DNA from: Closterium sp. NIES-65 | Lineage: Eukaryota; Streptophyta; Zygnematophyceae; Desmidiales; Closteriaceae | Direction of reading: 5' to 3' | NCBI GenBank assembly: GCA_948144175.1 | Contig: CANXME010002579.1 | Location: forward strand, 1 to 64,000 | DNA length: 64,000 bases | Shown: positions 20,757 through 32,589 of the stretch, piece by piece | Numbering within the stretch: position 1 is the stretch's first letter | How the letters are laid out: every line of letters begins with the position of its first letter | The notes under the pieces: model-generated | Seen by the model: the letters and a program-made list of their open reading frames with translations, nothing else | Told to the model about the DNA's origin: nothing | Database searches by the model: none | Program-made: the position numbers and the translations under genes

Positions 20757-23590
20757 TCAAACCCCAGCACCCCCAGGCGTAGCACCTCCAGGCTCAGCAC
20801 CCCCAGGCGTAGCACCTCCAGGCTCAGCACCCCCAAGCTCAGCACCCCCAAGCTCAGCACCCCCATGCTCAGTACCCCCAGGCTCAGCACCCCCAGACGC
20901 AGTACCCCCAGGCTCAGCACCCCCAGACTCCGCACCCCCAGGTCCAGCACCCCCAAGCTCAGCACCCCCAGCACCACCAGAGTCACCAGTGACCTCGACA
21001 GGCTCGACTGCGTCTACCTGGGACACACCTGAAGGGGCAGGACCCTGAGGGGGGAGGGAGTCTACCTGGGGGGGACCTGGTACAAGGAAGAGCGGGGGTG
21101 GGGGGAGGGACGGAGTGCGGTAGGGGAAGAGGCGGTAGTAGGGGACCGACTCGTCAAACGTGACGTCCTGGGAGGACAGAACACGTCGAGAGGTGGGGTG
21201 GTAGAACTGCCACCCAGGCGCGTCAAGGGGGAACCCCAGGAAGACGCAAGGAGCAGCACGAGGGGACAGCTTGTCCGTAGACAAGTCGCGGACAAACGCC
21301 CGAGATCCCCAGACCCGGAACGCCGACGCATCGCCAACCTTCCCCGTCCACAGTAAGGCTGGGGAGGTCTCCGGCCTGGAGACCCTGGGGTGGAGGTTGA
21401 TTTGATGCGCCGCATACCTGACCGCAAACGGCCACAGAAAATGGGGGGCAGCCGCATGCATCATAGACGTACGAGCGACGTCCATGACCATGCCAATGCG
21501 GCGCTCAGCAATCCCATTTTGCTGCGGTGAGTCCGGAAGCGTGAAGGTCTGACGGATGCCTCGTGCACGACAGTAGGCTCGCAGTAGGCCAGAGGAAAAC
21601 TCTCCGCCTCTGTCCGAGTGCAGACGCAGAACAGGGAAGTCCGAGCCAAAGCTCCGCCTGAGCTGGAGACGAGCCGCGCGGATCCAGTCGATCAGCACCT
21701 CAGTGACATCACCCTTGCTGCGCAAGGGGAAGACCGTGGTGTAACGCGAGTAGTCGTCAACAACGAGCAGGAAGTAGCGCTCGTGACCCTGTCCACGGAC
21801 GCGGGCCAGGCCCCACACGTCCATGTGAAGCGTCTGCAACGGGGCCTCTGTCGGAGGAAACTGGGAGGAGTGAGGGGCAGCCCGCTGGCGCCCCTTGACA
21901 CAGGGGACACAGGCAGGGCCAGGGCCCTGAGGAAGGGGGGGGAGGGACCGGGGGAGACCAGACACAAGAAGACGGGAGGCCATGCCTCTGAGCCGAAGCA
22001 GAGAGGGGTGACCAAGACGGTGGTGCCAGAGGAGAGTCTCATGACACAAGAGACGACACGAACAGGGGGCAGACTTAGGACCAGACCTAGACGGTGCAGC
22101 AAACACCTGACCGGACGAAGTGACGGGAGGAGACGCAGTGGTCAGTGTGTACAGGCTCGACCCCGGCTGACGGGTAAACGTAGCCAGGTGCCGGCCTGTG
22201 CTAGCCTCTGTACAGTGCGTCACCCGCTGGCGCGCAGGAGTGAACTTGTGTACTCCCTCATCCTGTAGGTTAGCACCACTCACCAGGTTCGTCGAGAACG
22301 AGGGGAGGTAGAGACCAGACAGGGTGCCAGAGGGAGCCGCCGGACACGGGAGGACTGTGGAGAAGCGAGACAGTACAGGACCCCCGGAGGGGTCAGCCAG
22401 AGACACCGCAACCGGCCGACTAAGCGGCGTGAGTGTGGTGCGGTCCCAAAAGAAGGAGCGAGACGCCCCAGAGTCAAGAGTGAAGGTGAGGAAGGCCGAA
22501 GCCGACGTAGTACCTGAGAGCGCAGACTCACCAGTACCTGAGGACGTAGACGCACTAGCACCTAGAGCAGCAGCGTCGCAAGCACCTAGGGCAGCAGCCT
22601 GAATGCTCGGATCGGGCGGGAAACAGTGGTAGCAGTCACCCTCATCACTATGAGACACAGCATACATGGCAGAGAGAATAGCATCAAAGTCAAGATCAAA
22701 GATGGCAACACCCGCCCTAGACAGCTCGCCCCAGCGAGGAATCTCTGAGGCCTCCGGGAACTGGTGACGCCATGCGTTCGTCAGGCGGCCAAAGCAGCGC
22801 TGGGTGGGGTGCGCACCCCCACACTGCTCACCCACACGGTCGCCGGTGCGCATGACGTAGGTGCACGGACCAAAACCCCCACCCCGCTGGCGTGCAGTGT
22901 ACCACTCACGGAGCTGCTGAGGGGACAGGGTCTCACGACCGCGCTGCTGCTGCTGGCGCGCGCCACTACCGGAGCCACTCCTCTGCGAAGGCCCGCGACC
23001 AGCTCCACCGCCACCCCCACCGCCTCCGCCGCCTCCGCTACTGCCGCCGCCTCCACCGCCGCCTCCACCGCCGCCTCCACCGCCGCCTCCTCCGCCACCT
23101 CCGCTCACACCGCCACCGCCGCCGCCTCCGCCTCCACCGCCGCCACCGATCCCCCCACCCGCACCTCCACTCCCACCGCCACCCCCACTACCCCCACCGC
23201 CTCCACCTCCACCTCCACCGCCCGCTCCTCCAGCTCCCTTGCCCCCCTTGCCCTTGCCAGGGCGGCGTCTCCCGCTAGGGGCAGACGCCGCACAGACCGA
23301 CTCAAGACCAAGGAGGTCGGCCGTAGCAGCAGAGGCAACAGAGGGCAGCAGGGGGCAGGGGGAACACCCCTCAAAGATGGGGGTGCGCGGGTCACCTCGA
23401 GAGGCTCCTACAACAACTATACTCTTCTCCGCTGCTAAGAGGGCCTTCTCGAGGAGATCGACAGTGAGTGTGGTGGGAGAGACTGGGAGAAAGTGGTCCC
23501 TGACTACTCGAAGGGAGTCAGGGAGGCGAGTGACAAGGAAGTACAGGGTGATATACATGGGGGGGGGGGGGGGGGGGGTTCGCGGTGCAG
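20757..23590 (-). pseudogene. CopA-4 gag C-half, protease and integrase
   Basis: This is one long open stretch. It contains gag helices (LEKALLAAEKSIVVVGASRG), a polyGly tract of about 90 residues, the knuckle CTYVMRTGD...CGGAHPTQRC, protease TLDSGASRSFFWDR (near 22455-22480), the integrase zinc module (LLWHHRLGHP, CVPC) and core (HMDVWGLARVRG, LHSDRGGEFSS, QQNGIAERR), then the GGAEP pentapeptide tail. It ends at TGA 20757. Gag N-terminal sequence is in another frame because of the C-run at 23559-23578. Confidence 0.88.
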
Positions 23591-24039
23591 AAGTCAGCAG
23601 GAAGTGCAGCGCGGTAGCGAGTGTCACTAGTGCGGAGGTGCGTAATGAGGTCAGCAACGGTGGGAAAGGCAGCAAGGTCAGGGAAGAGGTACGGCAGCAT
23701 GAGACGGCTCAGTGCAGCAGTGGAAGGGGAGGAGTAGCGCGCAAATACAGCGTCGTACAAGGTCTGAGCACTCTTGTACTGACTGAAGTGCGCACGCTCG
23801 GAGGTAGGGAGGTGGCGACGCACAGCAAGACGTGCAGCAGCATCGCGCGTGGCCCACTGGGAGCGAATAGTGGCGTCAGCATCAGCAGCAGGGGCAGGGG
23901 AAGCGCCAGAGGTGAGGTCAAAGAGAGAGAGGCCGTCCGCCCTATCGCACTGTAAGAACAGCTGTAGGTCATCTACCCAGACCTCAAAGTCAATGGCCCG
24001 ACCCTTAGCGTCAAAAGCGAGGACACTAGGGCTAGCCAT
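23520..24039 (-). pseudogene. CopA-4 gag N-terminus
   Basis: It starts at ATG 24039-24037 (MASPSVLAFDAKGRAIDFEV) and reads through WVDDLQLFLQCDRADGLSLF, WATRDAAARLAVRRHLP and LPYLFPDLAAFPTVADLITH to NPPP. There a run of about 20 C shifts the frame, so this start and the rest of gag are out of phase. Matching positions are 9 C in CopA-2 and 10 C (in frame) in CopA-5. Confidence 0.85.
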
Positions 24040-24117
24040 GACAGTAGGAGACCAGCAGTGCAAGCAGTAGGGGAAGGGCACGCAGTAACAGAGGGTCTGT
24101 GCTCACCGGACAGGGCT

Positions 24118-24990
24118 GCTCGGGCGGCTCAGCTGCAGGGCGGCTCGGCAGCTGGGCGGCTCGGCGGTTGGGCGGCTCGGCAGCTGGGCGGCTCGGCGGC
24201 AGGGCGGTCGGCTGCACGGCGGCTCGGCTGGTGGGTGGCCGGGCGGCTCGGCTGCAGCGCGGCTCGGCGGCGGGGCGGCTCGGCTGCTCTGCTGCTGGGC
24301 GGCTCGGCTGCTCTGCTGCTTGGTGGCTCGGCTGGGCCGCTGAAGTAGGGCGGCGGGGCCGCTGCAGAGGAGCGGCAGGGCCGCTGCAGAGAGGGCGGCG
24401 GGGCCGCTGGATAGGACGGCGGGGCCGCTGCAGAGAAGCGGCGGGGCCGCTACAGAAGGACGGCGGGGCCGCTGGGTAGGGCGGCGGGGCCGCTGCAGAG
24501 GAGCGGCGGGGCCGCTGCAGAAGGGCGGCGGGGCCGCTGGGTAGGTCGGCGGGGCCGCGAGATAAGGCGGCAGGGCCGCGTGGTAGAGTGGCGGGGCCGC
24601 GAGGTAGGGCGGCGGGGCCGCGAGGTAGAGTGGCGGGGCCGCGCGATGGGGCGGCGGGGCCGCGAGGAAGGGCGGCGGGGCCGCTAGGTAGGGCGGCGGG
24701 GCCGCGCGATGGGGCGGCGGGGCCGCGAGGAAGGGCGGCGGGGCCGCTAGGTAGGGCGGTGGGGCCGCGCGAAGGGGCGGCGGGGCCGCGATGGGGCGGC
24801 GGGGCCGCGCGATGGGGGGGGGCGGGGCCGCGAATAAGGGCGGCGGGGCCGCTAGGTAGGGCGGCGGGGCCGCGCAATGGGGCGGCGAGGCCGCGAGGTA
24901 GGGCGGCGGGGCCGCTAGGTAGGGCGGCGGGGCCGCTTGGTAGGGCGGCGGGGCCGCTAGGGCGGCTCGACGCGATCGTAAGGGCGGCAC
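24118..24990 (-). repeat. CopA-4 leader arrays
   Basis: GGCGGCTCGGC-type repeats (24118-24330) are followed by an array with the core GGCGGCGGGGCCGC spaced about 20-27 bp (24340-24960). Long Ala/Pro- or Gly/Arg-rich frames on both strands are composition shadows. Confidence 0.8.
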
Positions 24991-25087
24991 GACGGGCCGC
25001 TAGAAAAAAAAAAAGGAGAGCGCGACTCGAGGCGCGCTTCGGTGGGCCCTAGGAACAGTCCCTAGGAGGGGACCTGCTCTGATTCCA

Positions 25088-25221
25088 TGTGAGAATGAGA
25101 ACGAGAGAATGTGTGAACTATGAATGAAGCGAGTACAAATATGAAACCCTAGTTGGGTTGTACCCCCTATGGGATACCCCACTATAGCCTACACAATAGC
25201 ATAAGCTATAATGTTCTGACA
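25088..25221 (-). repeat. CopA-4 5' LTR (134 bp)
   Basis: On the minus strand it begins TGTCAGAACATT and ends TTCTCACA, next to the primer site TGGAATCAGAGCAGG. The next bases outside are CGATT. Confidence 0.9.
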
Positions 25222-25311
25222 CGATTGATAACTGGAAATATAAAAAAAACAGATCTACAACTATTTCTGTTTGTATACTTCCCTTATATCCCAGCCCTAT
25301 CATGTATACAA

Positions 25312-25446
25312 TGTCATATGATTATATTACTGATGCATATATTTAGGCTGTAGTGGGGTAGCCCATAGGGGGTACAACCCAATTAGGGTTGGTACTTGTA
25401 CTTGTTTCATTTCATAGTGCACTCATTCCTCGCCTCTATCTCAACA
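25312..25446 (+). repeat. CopA-5 5' LTR
   Basis: 135 bp, starting TGTCATATGATT and ending CTATCTCAACA, preceded by TACAA. Confidence 0.93.
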
Positions 25447-25689
25447 TGGTATCGAGCAGGTTCCCTAGTGGGAACTGTTCCTAGGGCCCACCTACTATTC
25501 CGTCCTGCCCGGAGCGCGCTCTGCCCTAGCCCGAGTCGCGCTGGGCCTTCTTTTTCCTTTGGCGGCCCGATCGCGTCGAGCCGCCCGCGAATTTCTGACG
25601 CGCCACCTACGCGGCCTCGTCGCGCCGCCCCTAGACGGCCGCGCCACGTCGCGCGTGCCGCCTTCCAGTCGCGCGCCGCCCCCCCTCTG

Positions 25690-26315
25690 ACCCTCGCGAC
25701 GCCGGCGCCGTCGCTGACGGCCCCGCGATCGCCTGCGACGGCCCCGCCGTCCCCTCTCCCGGCCCCTCCGCTGCGCTTGACGGCCCCACCGTCCCCTCTG
25801 CCGGCCCCGCCGTCCCCTCTGCCGGCCCCGCCGCTGCACCCGACGGCCCCGCTGTCCCCTCTGCCGGCCCCGCCGCTGCTTCAGACGGCCCCGCCGCTGC
25901 ACCTGACGGCCCCGCCGTCCCCTCTGACGGCCCCGCCGCTGCACCTAACGGCCCCGCCGTCCCCTCTGACGGCCCCGCCACTGCACCTACCGGCCCCGCC
26001 GCTACCCCTGACGGCCCCGCTGCTGCATCTTCAGGCCCCGCCGTCTCACCTGCCGGCCCCGCTGCTGTACCTGACGGCCCCGCCGCTTCACCTACCGGCC
26101 CCGCCACTACCCCTAACGACCCCGCAGCTGCATCTCCCGGCCCCGCCGCCCCAGCAACTGCGCCGCCCCAGCAGCCGAGCCGCCCCAGCAGCCGAGCCGC
26201 CCCAGCAACCGAGCCGCCCCAGCAGCCGAGCCGCCCCAGCAGCCGAGCCGCCCCAGCAGCTGAGCCGCCCGAGCCGCCCGAGCCGCCCGAGCCGCCCGAG
26301 CCGCCTGCACTGCCC
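25690..26315 (+). repeat. CopA-5 leader arrays
   Basis: An array with the core GACGGCCCCGCCG (about 25700-26130) is followed by CCCCAGCAGCCGAGCCG and GAGCCGCCC repeats (26150-26310), then the gag start. The plus-strand 309-codon Pro/Leu-rich frame across it is low complexity. Confidence 0.75.
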
Positions 26316-26369
26316 TGTCTGGTGAGCACTGAGCTTTACTCTGCGCACTGCCCTTACCCCACTGCTGTC

Positions 26370-27590
26370 ATGGCTACCCCCAGTGTCCTCACCTTCGACG
26401 CTGAGGGCAGAGCCATCGACTTTGACGTGTGGGTAGACGGCCTGCTGCTTTTCCTACAGTGCGACAGAGCTGACGGCCTCTCTCTCTTTGATCTCACTTC
26501 TGGTGCCTCTCCCGCCCCTGCTGCTACTGAGGATGCCACTGTTCGCTCACAGTGGGCCACACGCGATGCTGCTGCACGTCTTGCTGTGCGTCGCCACCTC
26601 CCTCCCTCTGAGCGTGCACACTTTGGGTCGTACAAGAGTGCTCAGACCTTGTACGACGCCGTTATTGCACGCTACTCCACCCCTGCCACTGCTGCACTGA
26701 GCCGCCTCATGCTACCGTACCTCTTTCCCGACATTGCTTCTTTTGCCACAGTCGCCGACCTCATTACCCACCTGCGCACTAGTGATGCTCGCTTCCGCGC
26801 TGCGCTTCCTGCTGAGTTCTGCGCCAAGAACCCCCCCCCCAAGTACTTCACTCTCTACTACATTGTCACCCGCCTCCCTGACTCCCTCCGCGGAGTCAGG
26901 GACGACTTACTCTCAGTCTGTCCCACCAATCTCACAGTTAACCTCCTCGAGAAGTCCCTCCTAGCAGCCGAGAAGAGCATTCTCGCTGTAGGGGCCTCTC
27001 GTGGTGACCCGCGCACCCCCATCTTAGAGGGGTGTTCCCCCTCCCCCCTCCTGCCCTCTGTCGCCTCTGCTGCTACGGCCGACCTAGTTGGTTTTGAGTC
27101 GGTCGGTGCAGCGTCTGCCCCCAGTGGGAGACGTCGCTCTGGCAAGGGGAAAGGGGGCAGGAGCGGTGGTGGAGGCGGCGGGGGCGGTGGGAGCGGCGGT
27201 GGAGGCAGCGGAGGAGGTGGGGGTGGTAGCGGGAGTGGTGTCGGGAGTGGAGGTGTCAGCGGCCGCAGTGGAGGCGGGGGTGGCAGCGGCGGTGGTGGTG
27301 GGAGTGGAGGCGGAGGCGGCGGTGGCGGCAGCGACGGTGGGAGTGGCGGTGGCAGCGGAGGTGGTGGCGGCGGCGGCGGAGGAGGCGGCGGAGGAGGTCG
27401 TGGCTCGTCGCAGAGGAGTGGCTCCGGTGGCGGTCAGCGCCAACAGCAGCGGCAGCAGCGTGGTCAGGAGACCCTCTCCCCGCAGCAGCTCCGTGACTGG
27501 TACGCTGCACGTCAGAGGGGTGGGGGTACTGGTCCATGCACCTACGTCTTGCGCACGGGCGACCGTGCGGGTGAGCCGTGTGTGGTCCAC
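26370..27590 (+). pseudogene. CopA-5 gag
   Basis: ATG 26370 opens MATPSVLTFDAEGRAIDFDV. The frame stays open through WVDGLLLFLQCDRADGLSLF, RRHLPPSERAHF, LPYLFPDIASF, NPPPKYFTLYYIVTRLPDSL and a polyGly tract. It shifts at about 27575-27585, just inside the zinc knuckle (CTYVLRTGDRAGEPC then GPHPAQRC in another frame). In that second frame gag continues RFGRLTDAW-type sequence to a TAG at 27770-27772. The C-run that breaks gag in CopA-2 and CopA-4 has 10 C here and keeps the frame. Confidence 0.88.
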
Positions 27591-27772
27591 ACCCCGCCCA
27601 GCGCTGCTTCGGCCGCCTGACTGACGCTTGGCGCCGCCAGTTTCCTGACGCCTCTGAGATCCCTCGCTGGGACCAGCTGTCTAGGGCAGGAGTAGCTATC
27701 TTTGATCTTGACTTTGATGCTATTCTTGCTGCCATGTATGCTGTGACCATTAGTGAGGAGGGTGACTATTAG

Positions 27773-29338
27773 CGGTGTTTCCCGCCCGACCCGGGCATTG
27801 GTACTGCGGCTCTAGGTGCTGTTGAGGCTGCTGCTCCAGGTGCTGGTGAGGCTGTCGCTCTAGGTGCCAGTGAGTCTGTGTCCTCAGGTGCTGGTGAGTC
27901 TGCTCTCTCAGGTACTGCGTCGGCTCCGCCCTCTCTCACCTTCACTCTTGACTCAGGGGCGTCTCGCTCCTTCTTTCGAGACCGCACCACACTCACGCCG
28001 CTTAGTCGGCCAGTGGCGGTCTCCCTGGCGGACCCCTCTGGGGGTCCTGTTCTGGCTCGCTACTCCACTGTCCTGCCGTGCCCTGCGGTCCCGTCTGGCG
28101 CCCTGTCGGGTCTCTACCTCCCCTCGTTCTCTACGAACTTGGTGGCGGGTGCTGACCTACAGGATGCAGGGGTCGACCAGTTCACCCCTGCACGCCGACG
28201 GGACACCCACTGCACGGACGCGGACACGGGTCGACACTTGACCACGTTCACACGTGGGCCGGGGTCGAGCCTGTACACACTCACTGTTCCGTCTCCTCCT
28301 CCTGCGTCTGGTCAGGTAGCTGCGTCGGGTCAGGTGTTTGCTGCAGCGTCCAGGTCTGGTCCTGAGTCTGCCCCCTGCTCGTGTCGCCTCCTGTCCCACG
28401 AGACCCTCCTGTGGCACCACAGGATGGGTCACCCCTCCCTGCCTCGTCTCCGGGGCATGGCCTCTCGCCTTCTTGTCTCTGGCCTTCCCCGGTCCCTCCC
28501 TCCCCTTCCTCCGGGGCCTGGCCCTCCCTGTGTCCCCTGTGTCGAGGGTCGCCTGCGGGCTACCCCTCACTCCTCCCCGTTTCCTCCGACGGAGGCCCCG
28601 ATGCAGACGCTTCACATGGACGTGTGGGGCCCAGCCCGCGTCCGTGGACAGGGTCACGAGCGCTACTTCCTGCTGGTGGTTGACGACTACTCGCGTTACA
28701 CCACAGTCTTCCCCTTGCGCAGCAAGGGTGAGGTCACTGAGGTGTTGATCGACTGGATCCGCGCAGCTCATCTCCAGCTCAGGCGGAGCTTCGGCTCGGA
28801 CTTTCCTGTTTTGCGTCTGCACTCGGACAGAGGCGGAGAGTTCTCCTCCGGCCTTCTGCGAGCCTACTGTCGGGCACGAGGCATCCGCCAGACCTTCACG
28901 CTTCCGGACTCTCCACAGCAGAATGGGATTGCTGAGCGCCGCATCGGCATTGTCATGGACGTCGCCCGTACGTCCATGGTGCATGCGGCTGCCCCCAATT
29001 TTCTGTGGCCGTTTGCGGTTCGGTACGCCGCACATTAGATCAACCTTCAGCCCAGGGTCTCCAGACCGGAGACCTCCCCAGCTTTGCTGTGGACGGGGAA
29101 GGTTGGCGATGCGTCGGCGTTCCGTGTCTGGGGATCTCGGGCGTTTGTCCGCGACTTGTCTGCGGACAAGCTGTCCCCTCGTGCTGCTCCTTGCGTCTTC
29201 CTGGGTTTCCCCCCTGACGCACCTGGGTGGCAGTTTTACCACCCCACCTCTCGTCGTGTTCTGTCCTCCCAGGACGTCACGTTCGACGAGTCGGTTCCCT
29301 TCTACCGGCTCTTCCCCTACCGCACTCCGTCCCTCCCC
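27773..29338 (+). pseudogene. CopA-5 protease - integrase
   Basis: The protease signature TLDSGASRSFFRDR is at 27946-27985. The integrase zinc module (LLWHHRMGHP 28409-28438; CVPC 28536-28547) and core (HMDVWGPARVRG near 28615, LHSDRGGEFSS near 28820, QQNGIAERR near 28915) are intact. A TAG at 29036-29038 replaces Gln in AAHQINL. The frame then continues (LLWTGKVGDASAFRVWGSR) to a C-run at about 29335-29344, where it shifts to the frame used by the reverse transcriptase. Confidence 0.88.
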
Positions 29339-32300
29339 CCCCCCGCCCCTCTTCCTGGTCCCAGGTCCCCCCCCGGTAGACCCCCTCCCCCCTCAGGGTC
29401 CTGCCCCTTCAGGTGTGTCTCAGGTAGACGCGGTCGAGCCTGTCGAGGTCACTGGTGACTCTGGTGCTGCTGCGGGTGCGGAGCCTCAGGGTGCTGAGAC
29501 TGGGGGTGCTGAGACTGGGGGTGCTGAGCCTGGGGGTGCTGAGACTGGGGGTGCTGAGCCTGGGGGTGCTGAGCCTGGGGGTACTGAGCCTGGGGGTGCT
29601 GAGACTGGGGGTGCTGAGCGTGGGGGTGCTGAGCCTGGGGGTGCTGTGCCTGGGGGTGCTGAGCCTGGGGGTTCTGCGTCTGGGAGTGCTGCGCCTGCTG
29701 CTTCTGTTCCTGGTGGTTCTCCAGACCGTTCTTCGCGCCGCGAGCCGCTCTCTCCTCTTGAGCTGCGTGAGTGGTTTGCCCGGCGCTGGAGGCGAGCTGC
29801 TGGAGCCGGGGGTACTGCGGGTGCTGGAGGTTCCGCTGCTGCCGAGGGAGCTGGTACCACGGGTCCCGGAGGTGCTCGTACTGAGGGTACTGGAGCTGCC
29901 GGGCCCGGGGGTGCCTCTGGAGCTGGAGCTGCTGCGGGTGCTGGCGCTGAGGCTACGACTGTCGGTCCTACTGCGGGTACTTCTGCAGCTGCTGGTGGTG
30001 CTGGAGTTGGAGCTGCTACTGGTGCTGGTGCTGCCTCTGGAGGTGTTGGTGCTGTCCCTGCTGTCTCTGGCGGTGCTGCGCGGCCTCGGCCGTACTTCGT
30101 TCCGCTCCTTCAGCAGGTTCTTGGTCTCCCGCCTTCCACTGGTCCTTCTCCTCCCGTAGAGTGTCCGCAGCCTGTCCCGTCACAGTCACAGTTACAGCCC
30201 ACCTCTCCCCTGCCTTCTCCTTCTCCCTACGCTGGTCCTACTGGAGGTCTTGCTAAGCGTCGTGAGCCTGCGTCCCGCCCTGCGTCGCCAGTCCGAGCTG
30301 CTCGCTCTAGTGGTCGCGGTTCGCGTCAGCGTCCTCCTCCTGTCCCTGGCACACACCAGATGTCTCTGCGTCCGTCCACTGCTCCTCTGCGTGCCCCTTT
30401 GCCTTCTCCTCCTCAGTCTTCTCTTCCTACACTTGCCGACCCGGAGTCGGACTCTCGCCGTGCTGCCAGTCCTACTGTCACGCGTCTTCTTGCTTCTCTT
30501 GTCACTGACCCTTCCTTTGAGTCCGCTGCTGCGTCTGCCCTAGTTGCTGAGCTGGTCGACTTTGCTGCTGCGTGTCATCTGGACTACGCTGCCAGTCTTG
30601 TTGCTGAGTCTGCTGAGTCTGCGTCTGCTGCGTCTGCGTCTGCCTGTCCTACGTCCGTCGGGGGTGACTGTGCTCTTGGCACGGACGTCCTTGAGGACAG
30701 GCAGGAGGAGTTCCAGTGCTTTGCCGCCGCTTTGCCCCATCTCGTGTCCATGCTTGTTGCCCCTGAGGGAGACCCGGATGCTCTAGACATCCCGACCCCA
30801 CGCTCTTACGCAGAGGCGATGGCCGGTCCCTACTCCTCTCAGTGGCAGTCAGCTATGGACGCAGAGATGGCTTCCTGGAAGTCCACAGGCACCTACGTTG
30901 ACGCTGTCCCCCCTCCTGGGGCGAAAATCGTCAGTGGCATGTGGATCTTCAGGGTGAAGCGGCCGCCGGGTTCTCCGCCTGTCTTCAAGGCGCGTTACGT
31001 GGCTCGTGGCTTCAGTCAGCGACAGGGAGTTGACTTCTTTCAGACCTTCTCCCCGACCCCGAAGATGACCACTCTTCGGGTTCTACTGCACGTCGCTGCT
31101 CAGCGTGACTACGAGCTACACTCTCTTGACTTCAGCACTGCTTTCCTGCAGGGCCGCCTGCACGAGGAGATCTGGCTGCGCCGCCCTCCTGGCTTCACTG
31201 GGTCGTTCCCTCCTGGTACCCAGTGGAGCCTCCGGCGGCCAGTCTACGCTCTCCGCCAGGCGCCGCGTGAGTGGCACGACACACTGAGGACTACACTTGC
31301 GGCTCTTGGGTTTGCTCCTTCTACTGCTGACCCGTCGCTGTTTCTGCGCACCGACACCTCGCTGCCGCCGTTCTACATCCTCGTGTACGTTGACGACTTG
31401 GTCTTTGCCACTGCGGACACTGCCGCACTCGCCCACGTGAAGTCGGAGCTGCAGAAGAGACACACGTGCACAGACCTGGGTGAACTGACAAGCTATCTTG
31501 GCTTGCGGATCACCCGGGACAGAGCACGCCGCACCATTACCCTGACTCAGTCACACATGGTGCAGCAGGTCCTTCAGCGCTTCGGCTTCACGTACTCCTC
31601 GCCTCAGTCCACTCCTCTGCCTACGGGACACTCGCTCTCAGCTCTGCCTTCGGATGAGTCCGTAGAGTCGAGTGGTCCGTATCCAGAGCTTGTGGGCTGC
31701 CTCATGTACCTGATGACCTGCACTCGACCTGACCTCGCATACCCTCTCAGCATCTTAGCACGCTATGTTGCTCCCGGCCGTCACCGGAAGGAGCACATGG
31801 ATGCAGCTAAGAGGGTGTTGCGCTACTTGTGCAGTACGTCGGGCATGGGGCTAGTGCTTGGAGGGCGTGAGCGGCCTGTGCTCACTGGGCACTCAGACGC
31901 TTCTTGGGCTGACGACCAGGCTACTCAGAGGTCGTCTCAGGGTTACACCTTCAGTCTTGGCTCTGGCTCTTTCTCTTGGCGCTCTACTCGCTCTTCTTCG
32001 GTTCTCAGCTCCAGCTGTGAGACTGAGATCTACGCCACGGCCATGGCTGCCCAGGAGCTTCGCTGGCTCACCTACTTACTGACTGACCTTGGAGAGCGGC
32101 CTCGTTCTCCTCCAGTGCTGTACGTCGACAACAAGGCAACCATTGCCTTGTGTGAGGAGCACAGACTGGAGCACAGGACGAAGCACATTGCTCTGCGCTA
32201 CTTCCTTGCTCGAGAGCTGCAGCAGCGTGGTCAGCTTCACCTGCGTTTCGTGGCCACTGAGGCCAACACTGCTGATGTGTTCACCAAGGCACTTCCGCCT

Positions 32301-32369
32301 CGTGACCATCAGCGCTTTTGCACTCTGCTAGGCCTTGTGCCCACTGGGCCTCACTTGCTTACCTCTTGA
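29339..32369 (+). pseudogene. CopA-5 linker, reverse transcriptase and RNase H
   Basis: This is a long intact stretch of about 1010 codons ending LTS-TGA at 32367-32369. It starts after the C-run with LFLVPGPPPVDPLPPQGP. A pentapeptide array (GGAEP/GGAET, about 29480-29700) leads to FARRWRR and FVPLLQQVLGL, then reverse transcriptase (LHSLDFSTAFLQG, YVDDLVFATAD at 31386-31418, LVGCLMYLMTCTRPDLAYP) and RNase H (GHSDASWADDQATQRSS at 31889-31938, YVDNKATIALC). Every catalytic residue I can recognise is present. It lacks a start because it is the 3' part of a broken gag-pol polyprotein. Confidence 0.9.
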
Positions 32370-32589
32370 CCTTGCTTGTACTGCTGCATATATATATCCT
32401 TGCTCTTGCTTGTTTAGCACTGTTATATATATATGCTCTGCTGCATGTGAACTGGCCTTGTGGCCTTGACCTTGTGCTCGGAATTTGTGTGGTATCCTTG
32501 AGATCCACCCTGAGCTTGCTTTGCTTTGCTTTGCTTTGCTTGACTGGTCTTGTGACCCCTTGCTCTCCCCCACTTTGCCTATGGGGGTG

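Larger units (their letters stand above)
18148..25221 (-). mobile_element. CopA-4: Copia element lacking its 3' LTR
   Basis: The 5' LTR is at 25088-25221, with the primer site (25073-25087), leader arrays, gag, protease, integrase, reverse transcriptase and RNase H following on the minus strand. Pol ends LPHLLTS-TGA at about 18148. The 3' untranslated region, polypurine tract and 3' LTR are missing, the sequence passing straight into truncated gag of CopA-3. From 23675 to 18144 the pol region stays in one frame with only two stops, making this one of the better-preserved copies. Confidence 0.88.

Noticed and set aside
24032..24990. Two overlapping 280-295-codon Pro/Ala frames
   Set aside because: Artefacts of the GGCGGGGCCGC array in the CopA-4 leader.
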